DNA from: SICV01 sp038045265
GTDB taxonomy: Archaea > Nanobdellota > Nanobdellia > Pacearchaeales > GW2011-AR1
DNA: 31,709 nt
Direction: 5' to 3'
Assembly: GCA_038045265.1 (NCBI GenBank)
Contig: JBBSYL010000009.1
Location: 1-31,709, forward strand
The stretch's first letter is position 1. Every line of letters begins with the position of its first letter. The notes under the pieces are model-generated. The model saw only the letters and a list, made by a program, of their open reading frames with translations. It searched no databases and was not told the origin of the DNA. This document shows positions 7,338 to 15,150 of the stretch, piece after piece. The translations under genes were made by a program, and so were the position numbers.

Positions 7338-7970
7338 TTATATAAATTCTAAAAGCCCCCTTATGTTCATTAAAAGTAAATTTGGTTTTGCTTCAGTTAT
7401 AGAGCTTGCTGAATCAAAGCAAAAATAGTTGATGAGTCCCGCAGTTCTTACGCCCGCTCTTTTACCATACCATATGTCTCTTGCTGTGTCTGTAACAAAG
7501 AGGGTGAAATCTGGATTTGCTTTGACTCTTAAACATTCTGCCTTTATTGCTCTGACTTTACTTCCCGGATTGCTATGAATTGATTCAGCTTCAAAATATT
7601 GCAATAAATTTGTTAATTCAAGTTTTCTAATTACTCTGCTTTTGTCTTTATTTGTGCTTGCGATTGCCATTTTTATATCTCTCCTCTTTATTTCTTCTAA
7701 AGTTTCTAGAACCTCTGGGATTGCTTCTATGTCTTCAAAATCCAATCTGTCATAAAACAGAGAAAGAGCCCTTTGATAATCTTTCACTCCGAAGCTTTCA
7801 TAAAATTTTCTCCAATCTCCCCTTACACCAGTGCTTTTGTATTCATGCATCGAAGGAACTCTTCCTCCAAGTTCTGTTATTATTTGACAATCCCGCTTAT
7901 AGCTTCTTTCTAAAGTGTTTACTAATGTACCATCTGCGTCAAATATTAGTAGTTCTATTCTTGGGTGCAT
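7338..7970 (-). CDS. HAD-superfamily phosphatase
   Basis: This 210-residue protein has the HAD motifs in order. Motif I is FDADGTLVNT (residues about 10-19, nucleophile in DADGT). Motif II is ASTNKDKS (about 104-111). A lysine lies in the NPGSK segment, and motif IV is VTDTARDIWYGKRAG. A helical cap is inserted between motifs I and II. The layout is that of phosphoglycolate-phosphatase-like enzymes; the substrate cannot be read from sequence. It leads an operon with two unknown proteins. Its TATA-like box (about 8036-8027) is some 60 bases before this ATG, much further than for most genes here. The promoter-proximal ATG at 8002 is in another frame and reaches this gene through an A7 tract, so the true N-terminus may be longer if the tract length is misread or slippery. 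Confidence 0.88.
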   Translation of the reverse strand: MHPRIELLIFDADGTLVNTLERSYKRDCQIITELGGRVPSMHEYKSTGVRGDWRKFYESFGVKDYQRALSLFYDRLDFEDIEAIPEVLETLEEIKRRDIKMAIASTNKDKSRVIRKLELTNLLQYFEAESIHSNPGSKVRAIKAECLRVKANPDFTLFVTDTARDIWYGKRAGVRTAGLINYFCFDSASSITEAKPNLLLMNIRGLLEFI

Positions 7971-8045
7971 TTTTTTACAGAATAAGGCATCTGAGGCGCC
8001 ATCACCCCTGAATGTTTGATTTGTTTAGTTTTATAAACATTCTCT

Positions 8046-8603
8046 TTAGTTAGCAAGCAGAAGAATTACATAAATTCCTAAGGTGCTTAGTATGAAAGTC
8101 AGCAGACCAATTATGAGCATTTTTACTCTATGAATTCCTGCTATGATGAATGTTGCAAATTCATTTGGAATAGGGGTTGCTATAACTATTCCGAAAAATA
8201 TGTAAGCCAAATAAATTTTTATTTTGTGGGGTAGGCTGTGTTCTATTAGGCGGTAAACTGACTTGAACGCAGAAGTTTTTTCTAAGTTATCTATTTCATC
8301 TTTGAATGATAATTTCAGCCATTTCAATAGAAATAATGTGGAAAGAGTCGAACCGAGACCTGCAATCAAAGATGCAAGAAGAAGATTTTGTGCTGGGTAC
8401 GTTATGAAAAAACCGATTGCAAATGGTGCAGTGAAACCAAATGAAAATAACAAGCCAGCTATGAAAACTCCTATAAATCTTAATGAACCTAGACTAAAAA
8501 CCAGATTACCTATTGATTCATTTCTGAATATAAAATAAGATAATATAATTGCTAATGCAAGAAGGGTTAGTTTTGGATATTTCCAGTGGATTAGCCTTTT
8601 CAT
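8046..8603 (-). CDS. Polytopic small membrane protein
   Basis: This 185-residue integral membrane protein has about five hydrophobic segments: residues 11-26, 40-62, 65-95, about 128-150 and 160-183. A charged cytoplasmic loop (KDEIDNLEKTSAFKS) lies between the third and fourth. A conserved-looking ATPIPNEFATFIIAG segment (about 141-155) recalls re-entrant loops of VTT/DedA-like proteins, but the resemblance is weak and I do not assign the family. Its ATG lies 17 bases after the 3' end of tRNA-Gln on the same strand, with AGAGG 7-11 bases before the start. It is probably co-transcribed with the tRNA and translated through a Shine-Dalgarno site, unlike the mostly leaderless genes here. Confidence 0.8.
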   Translation of the reverse strand: MKRLIHWKYPKLTLLALAIILSYFIFRNESIGNLVFSLGSLRFIGVFIAGLLFSFGFTAPFAIGFFITYPAQNLLLASLIAGLGSTLSTLFLLKWLKLSFKDEIDNLEKTSAFKSVYRLIEHSLPHKIKIYLAYIFFGIVIATPIPNEFATFIIAGIHRVKMLIIGLLTFILSTLGIYVILLLAN

Positions 8604-8620
8604 TTTTCCTCTTTTTACTA

Positions 8621-8693
8621 TAGCCCTACCCGGATTCGAACCGGGGTCACGAGCGCCAGAGGCTCGTATCCTTGACCGCTAGACTATAGGGCT
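8621..8693 (-). tRNA. tRNA-Gln(CTG)
   Basis: An intronless 73-nt tRNA. The acceptor stem pairs AGCCCTA with TAGGGCT, with discriminator A and no encoded CCA. The D-arm is GTCT-AGCGGTCAA-GGAT, the anticodon stem CGAGC/GCTCG with loop CTCTGGC (anticodon CTG), and the T-arm CCCGG-TTCGAAT-CCGGG. It lies just upstream of the polytopic membrane protein gene on the same strand. Confidence 0.95.
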
Positions 8694-8771
8694 GTTAGAG
8701 GAATGAGGTTAGGATGGTTTTAAACATTTTCTTTTGGATAGGTTTAAATTGTTTAATTGGTTAAATTGGGA

Positions 8772-9221
8772 ATGTTAAGAAAAACTCATTTAGTGATTGG
8801 TCTAGTTGCGGGCCTTTATTTTTTACCGCATGTAAATAATAAATTCATTTTTCTTCCCATAGTTCTGATTGCTTCTTTGTTTCCAGATATAGATTCTGGA
8901 ATAACGAGCCTTGGACAGAAAGGAATATTCAGGTTTTTGCAGATGATGACCAAGCATAGAGGGATAATGCATACTTATACAATATGTGTAATTCTTTCTT
9001 TGGGTTTAGGATTAATTTTTCCTCCTGCTGCCTTGCCTTTCTTTTTAGGATATAGCTTTCATCTATTTGCGGACAGCTTTACACCTCAAGGAATAAGACC
9101 TTTCTGGCCATTAAAGGCTGTTTCTTCGGGTCTTGTAACTACGGGAAGCAGGTTTGAAAGTATAATATTTATAGTGTTTAGTATAATTGCTGTAATATTG
9201 TTTATTGCACTGTTTATATAG
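8772..9221 (+). CDS. YdjM-like membrane-bound metal-dependent hydrolase
   Basis: The motifs are those of the LexA-regulated YdjM/DUF457 family (PF04307). An early histidine lies in RKTHLVIG. LFPDIDS follows the second hydrophobic segment, then KHRGIMHTYT, and GYSFHLFADSFTPQG carries the last His and Asp. These residues probably bind metal at the membrane face. There are four to five membrane segments, including a long hydrophobic C-terminus. The substrate is not known for the family. I chose the ATG at 8772 (149 residues) over the TTG at 8757 because a TATA-like tttaaatt (about 8742-8749) is about 26 bases before it, fitting a leaderless start. The next gene begins within 8 bases, forming a small membrane-protein operon. 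Confidence 0.85.
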   Translation: MLRKTHLVIGLVAGLYFLPHVNNKFIFLPIVLIASLFPDIDSGITSLGQKGIFRFLQMMTKHRGIMHTYTICVILSLGLGLIFPPAALPFFLGYSFHLFADSFTPQGIRPFWPLKAVSSGLVTTGSRFESIIFIVFSIIAVILFIALFI

Positions 9222-9226
9222 TACAA

Positions 9227-9592
9227 TTGCAAAGATTTTTTAATAAGGATTATCCTATATTGAATATGGTAGTGGGATGGATAGTTGTTGTTGCGGCTGT
9301 TGTAATAGTTCTAGTAGTTATGGCTAAGTCTCAAGATGCGGTTTATTTTAGCCAAATAATAAAGAGGTATTTGTTTTATATATTTTTTATAGCGGTTGTT
9401 GCTTTCTTTGTATTCTCTTTTTATAGAATAAATTTGGCTAATGATTTTGATTATTCGAGTTATGAGGGAGTTGTTCAGGCGGGACAAGTTTATCTCCTCT
9501 GGCTTAAGGGGCTTGCAGGCAATGTAGTAGAAGTTACAGGATATGCAGTAAAGCAGGACTGGATTGGGAGCAACAGTACGGTAGAAAGATGA
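9227..9592 (+). CDS. Small two-helix membrane protein
   Basis: Unrecognised. Two strong hydrophobic segments (about residues 14-33 and 49-66) are followed by a C-terminal domain of about 55 residues with an aromatic, valine-rich stretch (YLLWLKGLAGNVVEVTGYAV). The TTG at 9227, five bases after the preceding stop, gives 121 residues; the ATG at 9266 would give 108 and would still keep both helices. The stop overlaps the next start as ATGA. The C-terminal part resembles that of the next small protein (both have a W-rich amphipathic helix and a TSYVVK/TGYAVK-like segment), so the two may be a diverged pair. Confidence 0.65.
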   Translation: MQRFFNKDYPILNMVVGWIVVVAAVVIVLVVMAKSQDAVYFSQIIKRYLFYIFFIAVVAFFVFSFYRINLANDFDYSSYEGVVQAGQVYLLWLKGLAGNVVEVTGYAVKQDWIGSNSTVER

Positions 9593-9837
9593 AGATAGCA
9601 ATGATTGTTCTCAAGCTTTTATTTGTGGGCGCTCTAGTAATAGTTAGTAATTATAATTTACATTTGCTTGATAGCAATGAAAGGACGCAGTTTTTTGAAC
9701 TTTACACTGGCTGGGCAGATACTCTTTTTAGGCAGGGTTTTGAAATTACTTCTTATGTTGTAAAATTTGAATGGCTTCCTCAACAGCCACAATTGAATGA
9801 GCCCGCGGGATTAATATTTCCTGTTCTGGGAAGATAG
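9589..9837 (+). CDS. Small membrane-anchored protein, coupled to the preceding gene
   Basis: This 82-residue protein has one N-terminal hydrophobic segment (residues 4-21), then a polar region with the segment TGWADTLFRQGFEITSYVVK (about 40-59), and a proline-rich tail. It starts at an ATGA overlap with the preceding gene, which predicts translational coupling. Both proteins carry a similar amphipathic segment ending in (T/S)xYxVK, suggesting partners or diverged paralogues. No known domain is recognised. Confidence 0.65.
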   Translation: MKIAMIVLKLLFVGALVIVSNYNLHLLDSNERTQFFELYTGWADTLFRQGFEITSYVVKFEWLPQQPQLNEPAGLIFPVLGR

Positions 9838-9877
9838 TGAGTTAGCTTTTTATAGTGTATTTTACAGAATGAGTTAT

Positions 9878-9997
9878 GCCTCTGTGGCTCAGTGGTAGAG
9901 CGTGACATTGGTAACAAAGAAAACCCTTGTTTTCTGGTTCTAGGAACCAAGGGTTCCAAGAATGTCAAGGTCCCGGGTTCAAATCCCGGCAGAGGCT
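9878..9997 (+). tRNA. tRNA-Thr(GGT) with a 48-nt intron
   Basis: The acceptor stem pairs GCCTCTG with CAGAGGC, with discriminator T and no encoded CCA. The D-arm is GCTC...GAGC and the T-arm CCGGG-TTCAAAT-CCCGG. The anticodon stem is TGACA/TGTCA, and the spliced loop TTGGTA|A gives anticodon GGT. The intron (9914-9961) is framed by a perfect bulge-helix-bulge: helix TTGG/CCAA with 3-nt bulges TAA and GAA, the canonical 37/38 position. Inside the intron an AACCCTTG/CAAGGGTT stem encloses a GGTTC/GGAACC hairpin. The mature tRNA is 72 nt. Confidence 0.95.
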
Positions 9998-10042
9998 TTT
10001 TCTTTTCAGGAAAGCTTAAAAATAGAAGTATTTGCTAATTTT

Positions 10043-10687
10043 ATGCCCCTATATACAGAAGGCCAGGAAAAATGTTTAGAACTTATTTTAGAAGGAGTTC
10101 TAGAGAGGATTCCTAAGTGGACATGGTGTGAGAAAGTTAGTGAATTGAGAGATACTCCTCCTTTTGATGATGCTACTGATGATGCAGAAGTTCAAGTGGA
10201 GAGAGAAAGATATAATTCTCTTTTTATAAATAAAAAATTTTTAGAGATGCCTGGAAATGTTCTTTTTACTGCTGAAATGGTATTGATGGCGAAAATAGCT
10301 GGATGGGATGTTGGAGTTGCTAAAGATTGTAAAGTTTTTAGAAAGACAATGAATACATTTGTAGAAAAAGAAGTTCACGGCATGATTGAAAGAATATTCT
10401 TGCCCGGACCTACAAAGGGAAAAGAATTTCATAGAGCTACAAGATTAATGCCCTTGTATGCGTGTGTGAATGGAAGAAAAGATAAATTAGCATATATATT
10501 TCAAATGTTAAATGTTTCTAAGCTTTGTAAAGGCACGCAAGGATTCGAATTGGATAATATAGGGCTGTCAGATGGAGAATTTCATTTCTGCGATGATCCA
10601 AGTAGTAGGTTTTATAATCTTCAGGCTTTTGACCCGCGAGGAGAATTAAGAGAGTATTTTACAAGGTTTAGTTGTAGTAAGATTTAA
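10043..10687 (+). CDS. Unrecognised 214-residue protein
   Basis: Unrecognised soluble protein. The longest open frame begins at 9962 inside tRNA-Thr, which cannot be the start. The ATG at 10043 is preceded about 25 bases upstream by a TATA-like cttaaaaatag (10015-10025), so a leaderless transcript starting there is likely. The sequence is acidic near residues 40-55 (DDATDDAEVQVERE) and has scattered cysteines. The C-terminal half contains GLSDGEFHFCDDPSSRFYN (about 175-193). There is no signal or membrane segment. In character (small, Cys-containing, no domain) it resembles the first gene of the window, but I see no clear homology between them. Confidence 0.7.
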   Translation: MPLYTEGQEKCLELILEGVLERIPKWTWCEKVSELRDTPPFDDATDDAEVQVERERYNSLFINKKFLEMPGNVLFTAEMVLMAKIAGWDVGVAKDCKVFRKTMNTFVEKEVHGMIERIFLPGPTKGKEFHRATRLMPLYACVNGRKDKLAYIFQMLNVSKLCKGTQGFELDNIGLSDGEFHFCDDPSSRFYNLQAFDPRGELREYFTRFSCSKI

Positions 10688-10711
10688 GTATAACTTTGGT
10701 TTTTATGTGAC

Positions 10712-11152
10712 ATGGTGAGGGAATGGGGACTAAAACAATCTGATTTGGGAAATATGGGAAGAATACCAAGAGGCACGCTTCCAAGAAAAAGAGAGCTTCA
10801 AAGAGCAACAGGAATGAAAATCAGAGAACCAGTTTCTGGCAAAATAAGAAGAAGAGTTTTAGAGAAAGCTAATTACAAATGCCAATGGAAACGTTGTAAA
10901 GTTAAATCTCCAATGCCTTTAGATGTTCATCATATGAATATGAAAAATTATGATAATAGACTTTCAAATTTCAAAGTTTTTTGTCCGACGCACCATAGAA
11001 TGTGGCATCAAAAATATAAACTAAAAAAGGAAAAAAATATTTTAGGACTTGTTGCACGACAGAAGGTAATCAAGGTTAAACAAAAGAAGACAACGAAAAG
11101 GAAGAAGCTAAGGAATAATAATTATGGGATTAACGATATTTTAAGAATGTAA
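10712..11152 (+). CDS. HNH endonuclease-like protein
   Basis: This 146-residue basic protein has an HNH nuclease core. The zinc cysteines CQWKRC are at about residues 53-58, followed by LDVHHMN (70-76, the first H pair), NRLSNF (about 82-87, the N) and FCPTHHRMWH (90-99, a further Cys and the last H). The C-terminal third is a lysine-rich tail (KVKQKKTTKRKK), probably for nucleic-acid binding. The family cuts DNA and includes free-standing homing, restriction and repair nucleases; which role applies here is unknown. It starts 24 bases after the preceding stop and may share its transcript. A 12-bp inverted repeat follows it. Confidence 0.85.
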   Translation: MVREWGLKQSDLGNMGRIPRGTLPRKRELQRATGMKIREPVSGKIRRRVLEKANYKCQWKRCKVKSPMPLDVHHMNMKNYDNRLSNFKVFCPTHHRMWHQKYKLKKEKNILGLVARQKVIKVKQKKTTKRKKLRNNNYGINDILRM

Positions 11153-11173
11153 AATTTTGGTTCCAAATTATGA

Positions 11174-11220
11174 ACTAGAAAAACCCTTTAGTTAACTATA
11201 TAAAGAGAGGTTTTTCTAGT
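11174..11220. repeat. Long hairpin-forming inverted repeat
   Basis: The arms ACTAGAAAAACC (11174-11185) and GGTTTTTCTAGT (11209-11220) are perfect 12-bp complements. They enclose a further CTTTA/TAAAG pairing with a short bulge. It lies 22 bases after the HNH gene stop and may terminate that transcript, although the perfect outer arms are longer than a terminator needs. An operator or a remnant of a small mobile element are alternatives. Confidence 0.8.
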
Positions 11221-11294
11221 GAATTATAATTAACTGATTTTAGATTAAGAAACACGAGATTTGTTGCTTTCTATTTAAGTTATTTACCTGAAAA

Positions 11295-11483
11295 ATGCAA
11301 AGAAATTTTAAGAAATTTAGTAGATTTAGCAGAGGGCCTGCACCAACAGTGCATTGTGCATGCGGGGGAGAAGCAAAGAAGAAAGTTAGAAGGAATTATC
11401 CCTTTGGGAAAGAATCCAAGTGCAGATATACAAAATACTACAAGTGCAGTGTTTGCCAGAAAAGACAGGGAAAGTCTGTTTGA
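11295..11483 (+). CDS. Small zinc-ribbon-like basic protein
   Basis: This 62-residue protein is very basic and carries four to five cysteines laid out as a zinc ribbon: HCACGG at about residues 20-25 and KCSVC at about 50-54, with a lone Cys at 43 between. It probably folds around one zinc and binds nucleic acid; the partner is unknown. A TATA-like ctatttaag (about 11271-11279) is roughly 22 bases upstream of the ATG, suggesting an independent leaderless transcript. Similar tiny zinc-ribbon proteins are common in archaea and poorly characterised. Confidence 0.7.
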   Translation: MQRNFKKFSRFSRGPAPTVHCACGGEAKKKVRRNYPFGKESKCRYTKYYKCSVCQKRQGKSV

Positions 11484-11521
11484 TTAGATAATTATATAAA
11501 CGAATTATTTTAGAGATTGTT

Positions 11522-11995
11522 ATGGCTTTTGAATTAAATGATTTAAAGAAAAAATATAAAGAGTATGAAGGCAAGTATAAACTGCCTAATTTTAGAGATC
11601 TCAATGAGGGGTTTGAAATAGAAAAGATAGACAAGGAGAGCGATTATTTACTTAAAATTATAAGAAAAGTAATGATGGATAGAGTTATAAATGCAATAGG
11701 ATTTTTTGAAATGCTTCTTAATCCAGTGAATGCTCCTAGAATTTATATGCCTTTTATAAGGAATATAGAAGAAATTGAGAAAAAAGAAATTGAGAGAATA
11801 TATGGAATATTTGCTGATTTAAGTTTGGAGGTTTTGGCGCTTGAAATTGGATACGATGAAAGAGCAGAGGCAGAAATGATAAAGCATATTTTTGATAAAT
11901 GGCTTTTGATCAAGGATGATTTCAAAGCCCTGCTTGGAAGGATGAAAGTACCCCAAAAGGAAACTGTTAAGAGAGAAAAGAATTATTTTGGATGA
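11522..11995 (+). CDS. Unrecognised helical protein
   Basis: This 157-residue, highly charged, almost entirely helical protein has no domain I recognise. A hydrophobic/aromatic region lies around NAIGFFEMLLNPVNAPRIYM (about 59-78), and the rest is rich in Glu, Lys and Ile. The TATA-like attatataaac (about 11490-11500) is about 27 bases before the ATG, so the start is well supported and leaderless. It converges on pheT and the two coding regions overlap by 13 bases at their 3' ends. Function unknown. Confidence 0.75.
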   Translation: MAFELNDLKKKYKEYEGKYKLPNFRDLNEGFEIEKIDKESDYLLKIIRKVMMDRVINAIGFFEMLLNPVNAPRIYMPFIRNIEEIEKKEIERIYGIFADLSLEVLALEIGYDERAEAEMIKHIFDKWLLIKDDFKALLGRMKVPQKETVKREKNYFG

Positions 11996-13614
11996 CCCAA
12001 AATAGAAATTATTTCGTCAATATTTATTTCCAGTAGTGAAACTGGCATTTTAACTCCAAAATCCTTTAATGTTGAGGGATGAACTTCTCCGATAAATCCT
12101 GTTTTTTCCCCGTTTATAGATATTTCAGCCGTTCTCCCCTCTATTAGGATTTCATTTCTTGATTCGGTTAGTTTGGAATTGATATTTAAAGGATGAAGCA
12201 GAGATTCTAAAATTTGTTTTATGATTGTGAAATTACCTGGCGCGAGGGCAATCATAAGATTTGTCTGTTCTTTCACAGATGTTTCAGATTTGGAGAAAAC
12301 TTTTCCTATTTCAAATATTTTTTGAGGGTACTCATTGTCTTTATTTTCCGATAGAATTCTCAGTGCTGAAATATACAAATTTGGTCTGAGAATTTTATAT
12401 TCCGTTTTTGCATTATCAACAGTAATTCTATCTTTTAATTTAATTTTATCTGCTTCTTCTTCTTTAATTAGATGATATGAAGAGACCTCAAGAAGATTAA
12501 GGCCGATGAGAATCTCAGCAATTTTGTTTTTTATTATTTCTTCTTTCGATTCTGAAGCGGAGGTGGCTACAGAGGGCAGTTCTGGAATAAGATTGTTGTA
12601 TCCATATGCAATGGCTATATCTTCAATTATATCCACTTCATGCATTATGTCTGTACGCCAGGCAGGAATTGAAACATTTGGTTTTTTGTAATCATAACCC
12701 ATTCTTGGTAGAAGCTTTTCCAGATCTTTTTCTTTCAAGTTTAATCCAAGGAGAGAATTTGCTTTATCAATGGAAATTTTTATTTTTCTTGCTGAGAGGT
12801 CGGGAGTGATTATCTTATTTTTTCCATATTGAAGATTCATTTGATAAACTTTTCCACCCATGTCTGCAAGAGTAGTTGTTATAATATTGAGCGTTTTCTT
12901 CAAAGATTCGAGATCATTACCCGAACATTCTATGAAAACATCTTTTGTCTCTTCAGTGACTTTGCCAGTTTCATGACTGTTTATTATTGGGGGCATGGAA
13001 AGAATATTATTTTTTGAATCAATAAATATGGGATATTCTGAATAGTTTTTAAGAAGGTGCGCATATGATTTTCCAGTCGGATGTTTATTCAATATTTCTT
13101 CTGCGTTCATTTTTTTGTTTGATTCTAGAGGTACGAAAATTATATCTTTAGGTTTTCTTGCTTCATATTTTATAGGGAGGGTTATTTTTTCAAGAGGATA
13201 AATGCCTATTGCAAGTTTTTTCCTATTTCTTCCTAATGTGGAATGAAGTTTCTCCTGCAAGTCAACTATCTCTTTTATTTTTTCATCATCAAAATTAAGA
13301 TTCTTTACTATTGCGCATGCTGTAAAAGGTCTGACTTTGCTTACTGAAGAATCGACCATGACTTTGTAATTATCTTCTGGAGTATGTAGTCTATATTTTT
13401 TTAATCCAGTTTCTTTTCCAAGAAATGCCTTGAATGCTCTAAGAAATCCGTGCATTGAAAGGAGATCAGGTCTATTTGGATTTACTTCTATTATTATCTC
13501 CTCTTCTGAAATCGATTCAAGGCCTGTGCCGAATAAAGGTATTTTTTCTTCTATCACCTTTGTAAGCTTGATGTGCTTTTCAAATTCTTTTCTTGAAAAT
13601 TTTGCGCTTGCCAT
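11983..13614 (-). CDS. pheT: Phenylalanyl-tRNA synthetase, beta subunit (archaeal type)
   Basis: The beta subunit of the PheRS heterotetramer, which structures the enzyme and edits mischarged Tyr-tRNA. At 543 residues it has the compact archaeal/eukaryal size (bacterial PheT is about 800). An N-terminal part with NPNRPDLLSMHGFLRAF (about 45-61) is followed by the B3/B4 editing region. The B5 domain (about 265-345) contains RKIKISIDKANSLLGLNL and ends in SIPAWRTDIMHEVDIIEDIA, the conserved DNA-binding-like B5 signature. The catalytic-like core follows, ending in a FIGEVHP segment. It starts one base after the pheS stop (TAAAATG), so it is co-translated with pheS. Confidence 0.96.
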   Translation of the reverse strand: MASAKFSRKEFEKHIKLTKVIEEKIPLFGTGLESISEEEIIIEVNPNRPDLLSMHGFLRAFKAFLGKETGLKKYRLHTPEDNYKVMVDSSVSKVRPFTACAIVKNLNFDDEKIKEIVDLQEKLHSTLGRNRKKLAIGIYPLEKITLPIKYEARKPKDIIFVPLESNKKMNAEEILNKHPTGKSYAHLLKNYSEYPIFIDSKNNILSMPPIINSHETGKVTEETKDVFIECSGNDLESLKKTLNIITTTLADMGGKVYQMNLQYGKNKIITPDLSARKIKISIDKANSLLGLNLKEKDLEKLLPRMGYDYKKPNVSIPAWRTDIMHEVDIIEDIAIAYGYNNLIPELPSVATSASESKEEIIKNKIAEILIGLNLLEVSSYHLIKEEEADKIKLKDRITVDNAKTEYKILRPNLYISALRILSENKDNEYPQKIFEIGKVFSKSETSVKEQTNLMIALAPGNFTIIKQILESLLHPLNINSKLTESRNEILIEGRTAEISINGEKTGFIGEVHPSTLKDFGVKMPVSLLEINIDEIISILGHPK

Positions 13615-13615
13615 T

Positions 13616-15124
13616 TTATTTGATCCAGGTTTTTTTGTTCCTTAGCTCCTTTATATCGTTTGAATACATCTCTCTTAGGTCTTTTATTTTATAGTAATCT
13701 GTAATTATTCTGTCGAAGCCCTGCCCCCAAGCAAGGACTGGGATTGGTTCTCCAAGCAAGGGAATTGTTACTTCTGGTCTTAGTACTCCTGCACCGCCCA
13801 GTTCAAGCCAAACTTTCTTTTCAGGATGGAAGACTGAAATCTCCACGCTTGGTTCAGTATATGGAAAGAAGCTGGGATTGAATCTTATCTTTTCAAATCC
13901 CATCTTTTTATAAAATTCTTTTAGATAGCCAAGCAAATGCCTCAATGTAAGATTTTTATCTATTACAATGCCTTCGGTTTGATAGAATTCAAATCCATGG
14001 CTCCAGTCTATTGTTTCATTTCTGAAACATTTACCTATTGCGAAATATTTTGCTGGTAGGTCTGACTTTTTTAGACTTGCGAGAGTTTGCGCTGATAAGC
14101 AAGTAGTGTGCGTCCTAAGGAGGACTTTTTTTGCTTCTTCCTCTTTCCAATAATAACTGTGGCCTGTGCTGTTGTCTACACCAGATTCGTGTGCTTTTTT
14201 AACTTTCTCTGTTAACTCTTTGTTTGGTAAGGCGCTTGAAGAGGAACTGATAAAGAAAGTATCGTGCATATCTCTTGCGGGATGATCTTGCGGTTGATAC
14301 AATGCATCAAAGTTCCAAAATGAACTTACTACCATATTTCCAGTCATTTCCTTGAAGCCTAGGTCAAGCCAGATTCTTTTTGCATAATTTATAGCTTCGT
14401 TTACAAAATGTCTTTTCCCAGCATAAATTTTTGGAACTGGAGCATCAATATTATACTTTCTAAATTTTTTTCCGTTTTTCCAGTCTTTTATTAGTTCCGG
14501 AGTTATTTCTTCTATTAAATCTGATTTGATTTCTTTTCCTGCAAGCTCTTTTCCTAAATCTGTAAGTTTGAATGAAACGTCTGATTTATTTGATGTTTGT
14601 ATTATCTCTTTTCTTTTCTGAAGTTCTGATAATGTTTGTTTTAAATCTGAAGGTATTGAAAATTCTTCTAATGGAAGCATTCCTATAAGATGCTCTTCAG
14701 GGAATTTTTTTATAAGTTCTTCTTTTGGTGCTATGAGGGAGAGTTTTCCATTGGATAATGAGAGGAAATTTTTTCTTTTTAGTATCCCTAAAGAAACTTT
14801 GAATTCATTTTCAGAAAGTCTTGAATTTTTTTTAGCTTCTTCAATAGATACATGGTTGTGTTGCTCTAAGGTAGTTATAAGGTTCCTTTCTGGAAGATGA
14901 TTTTTTTTGTAATATATTCCATTGGTGCCGAGTTCTATTACTTCCCTTTTATCTATCTCTAATGAGATAAGGCCTTTTTGTTCCAATAACCTTAAAGCTC
15001 TGTTCACAGAAACAGAATCTAGGCCAGACTTTTGCTCAATCTTATCGATTTTTTCGTTTAGAAAAGGAATTATCTGTCTCTCTAGTGGTGAGAGTTTTTC
15101 TATTATTTCCTGCATCTTATCCAT
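13616..15124 (-). CDS. pheS: Phenylalanyl-tRNA synthetase, alpha subunit (archaeal type)
   Basis: The catalytic subunit attaches phenylalanine to tRNA-Phe. The N-terminal 200 residues are winged-helix-like domains, as in archaeal and eukaryal PheS. The class II core begins near 240: PQDHPARDMHDTFF at 278-291, motif 2 FAIGKCFRNETIDWSHGFEF at 361-380, the phenylalanine-pocket segment FFPYTEPSVEIS at 419-430 and motif 3 GAGVLRPEVTIPL to GQGFDRI at 444-473. The length of 502 residues is normal for Archaea. It lies 105 bases after rpp30 on the same strand; two hairpins in that gap and an A+T-rich TATA-like stretch (about 15142-15130) suggest partial termination and a local promoter. Confidence 0.97.
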   Translation of the reverse strand: MDKMQEIIEKLSPLERQIIPFLNEKIDKIEQKSGLDSVSVNRALRLLEQKGLISLEIDKREVIELGTNGIYYKKNHLPERNLITTLEQHNHVSIEEAKKNSRLSENEFKVSLGILKRKNFLSLSNGKLSLIAPKEELIKKFPEEHLIGMLPLEEFSIPSDLKQTLSELQKRKEIIQTSNKSDVSFKLTDLGKELAGKEIKSDLIEEITPELIKDWKNGKKFRKYNIDAPVPKIYAGKRHFVNEAINYAKRIWLDLGFKEMTGNMVVSSFWNFDALYQPQDHPARDMHDTFFISSSSSALPNKELTEKVKKAHESGVDNSTGHSYYWKEEEAKKVLLRTHTTCLSAQTLASLKKSDLPAKYFAIGKCFRNETIDWSHGFEFYQTEGIVIDKNLTLRHLLGYLKEFYKKMGFEKIRFNPSFFPYTEPSVEISVFHPEKKVWLELGGAGVLRPEVTIPLLGEPIPVLAWGQGFDRIITDYYKIKDLREMYSNDIKELRNKKTWIK

Positions 15125-15150
15125 TGTGTTTTATAATATATACAGGTTAA

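Noticed and set aside
9962..10042. Extended N-terminus of the 214-residue protein
   Set aside because: The extension begins inside tRNA-Thr; a TATA-like box 25 bases before ATG 10043 supports the shorter protein.
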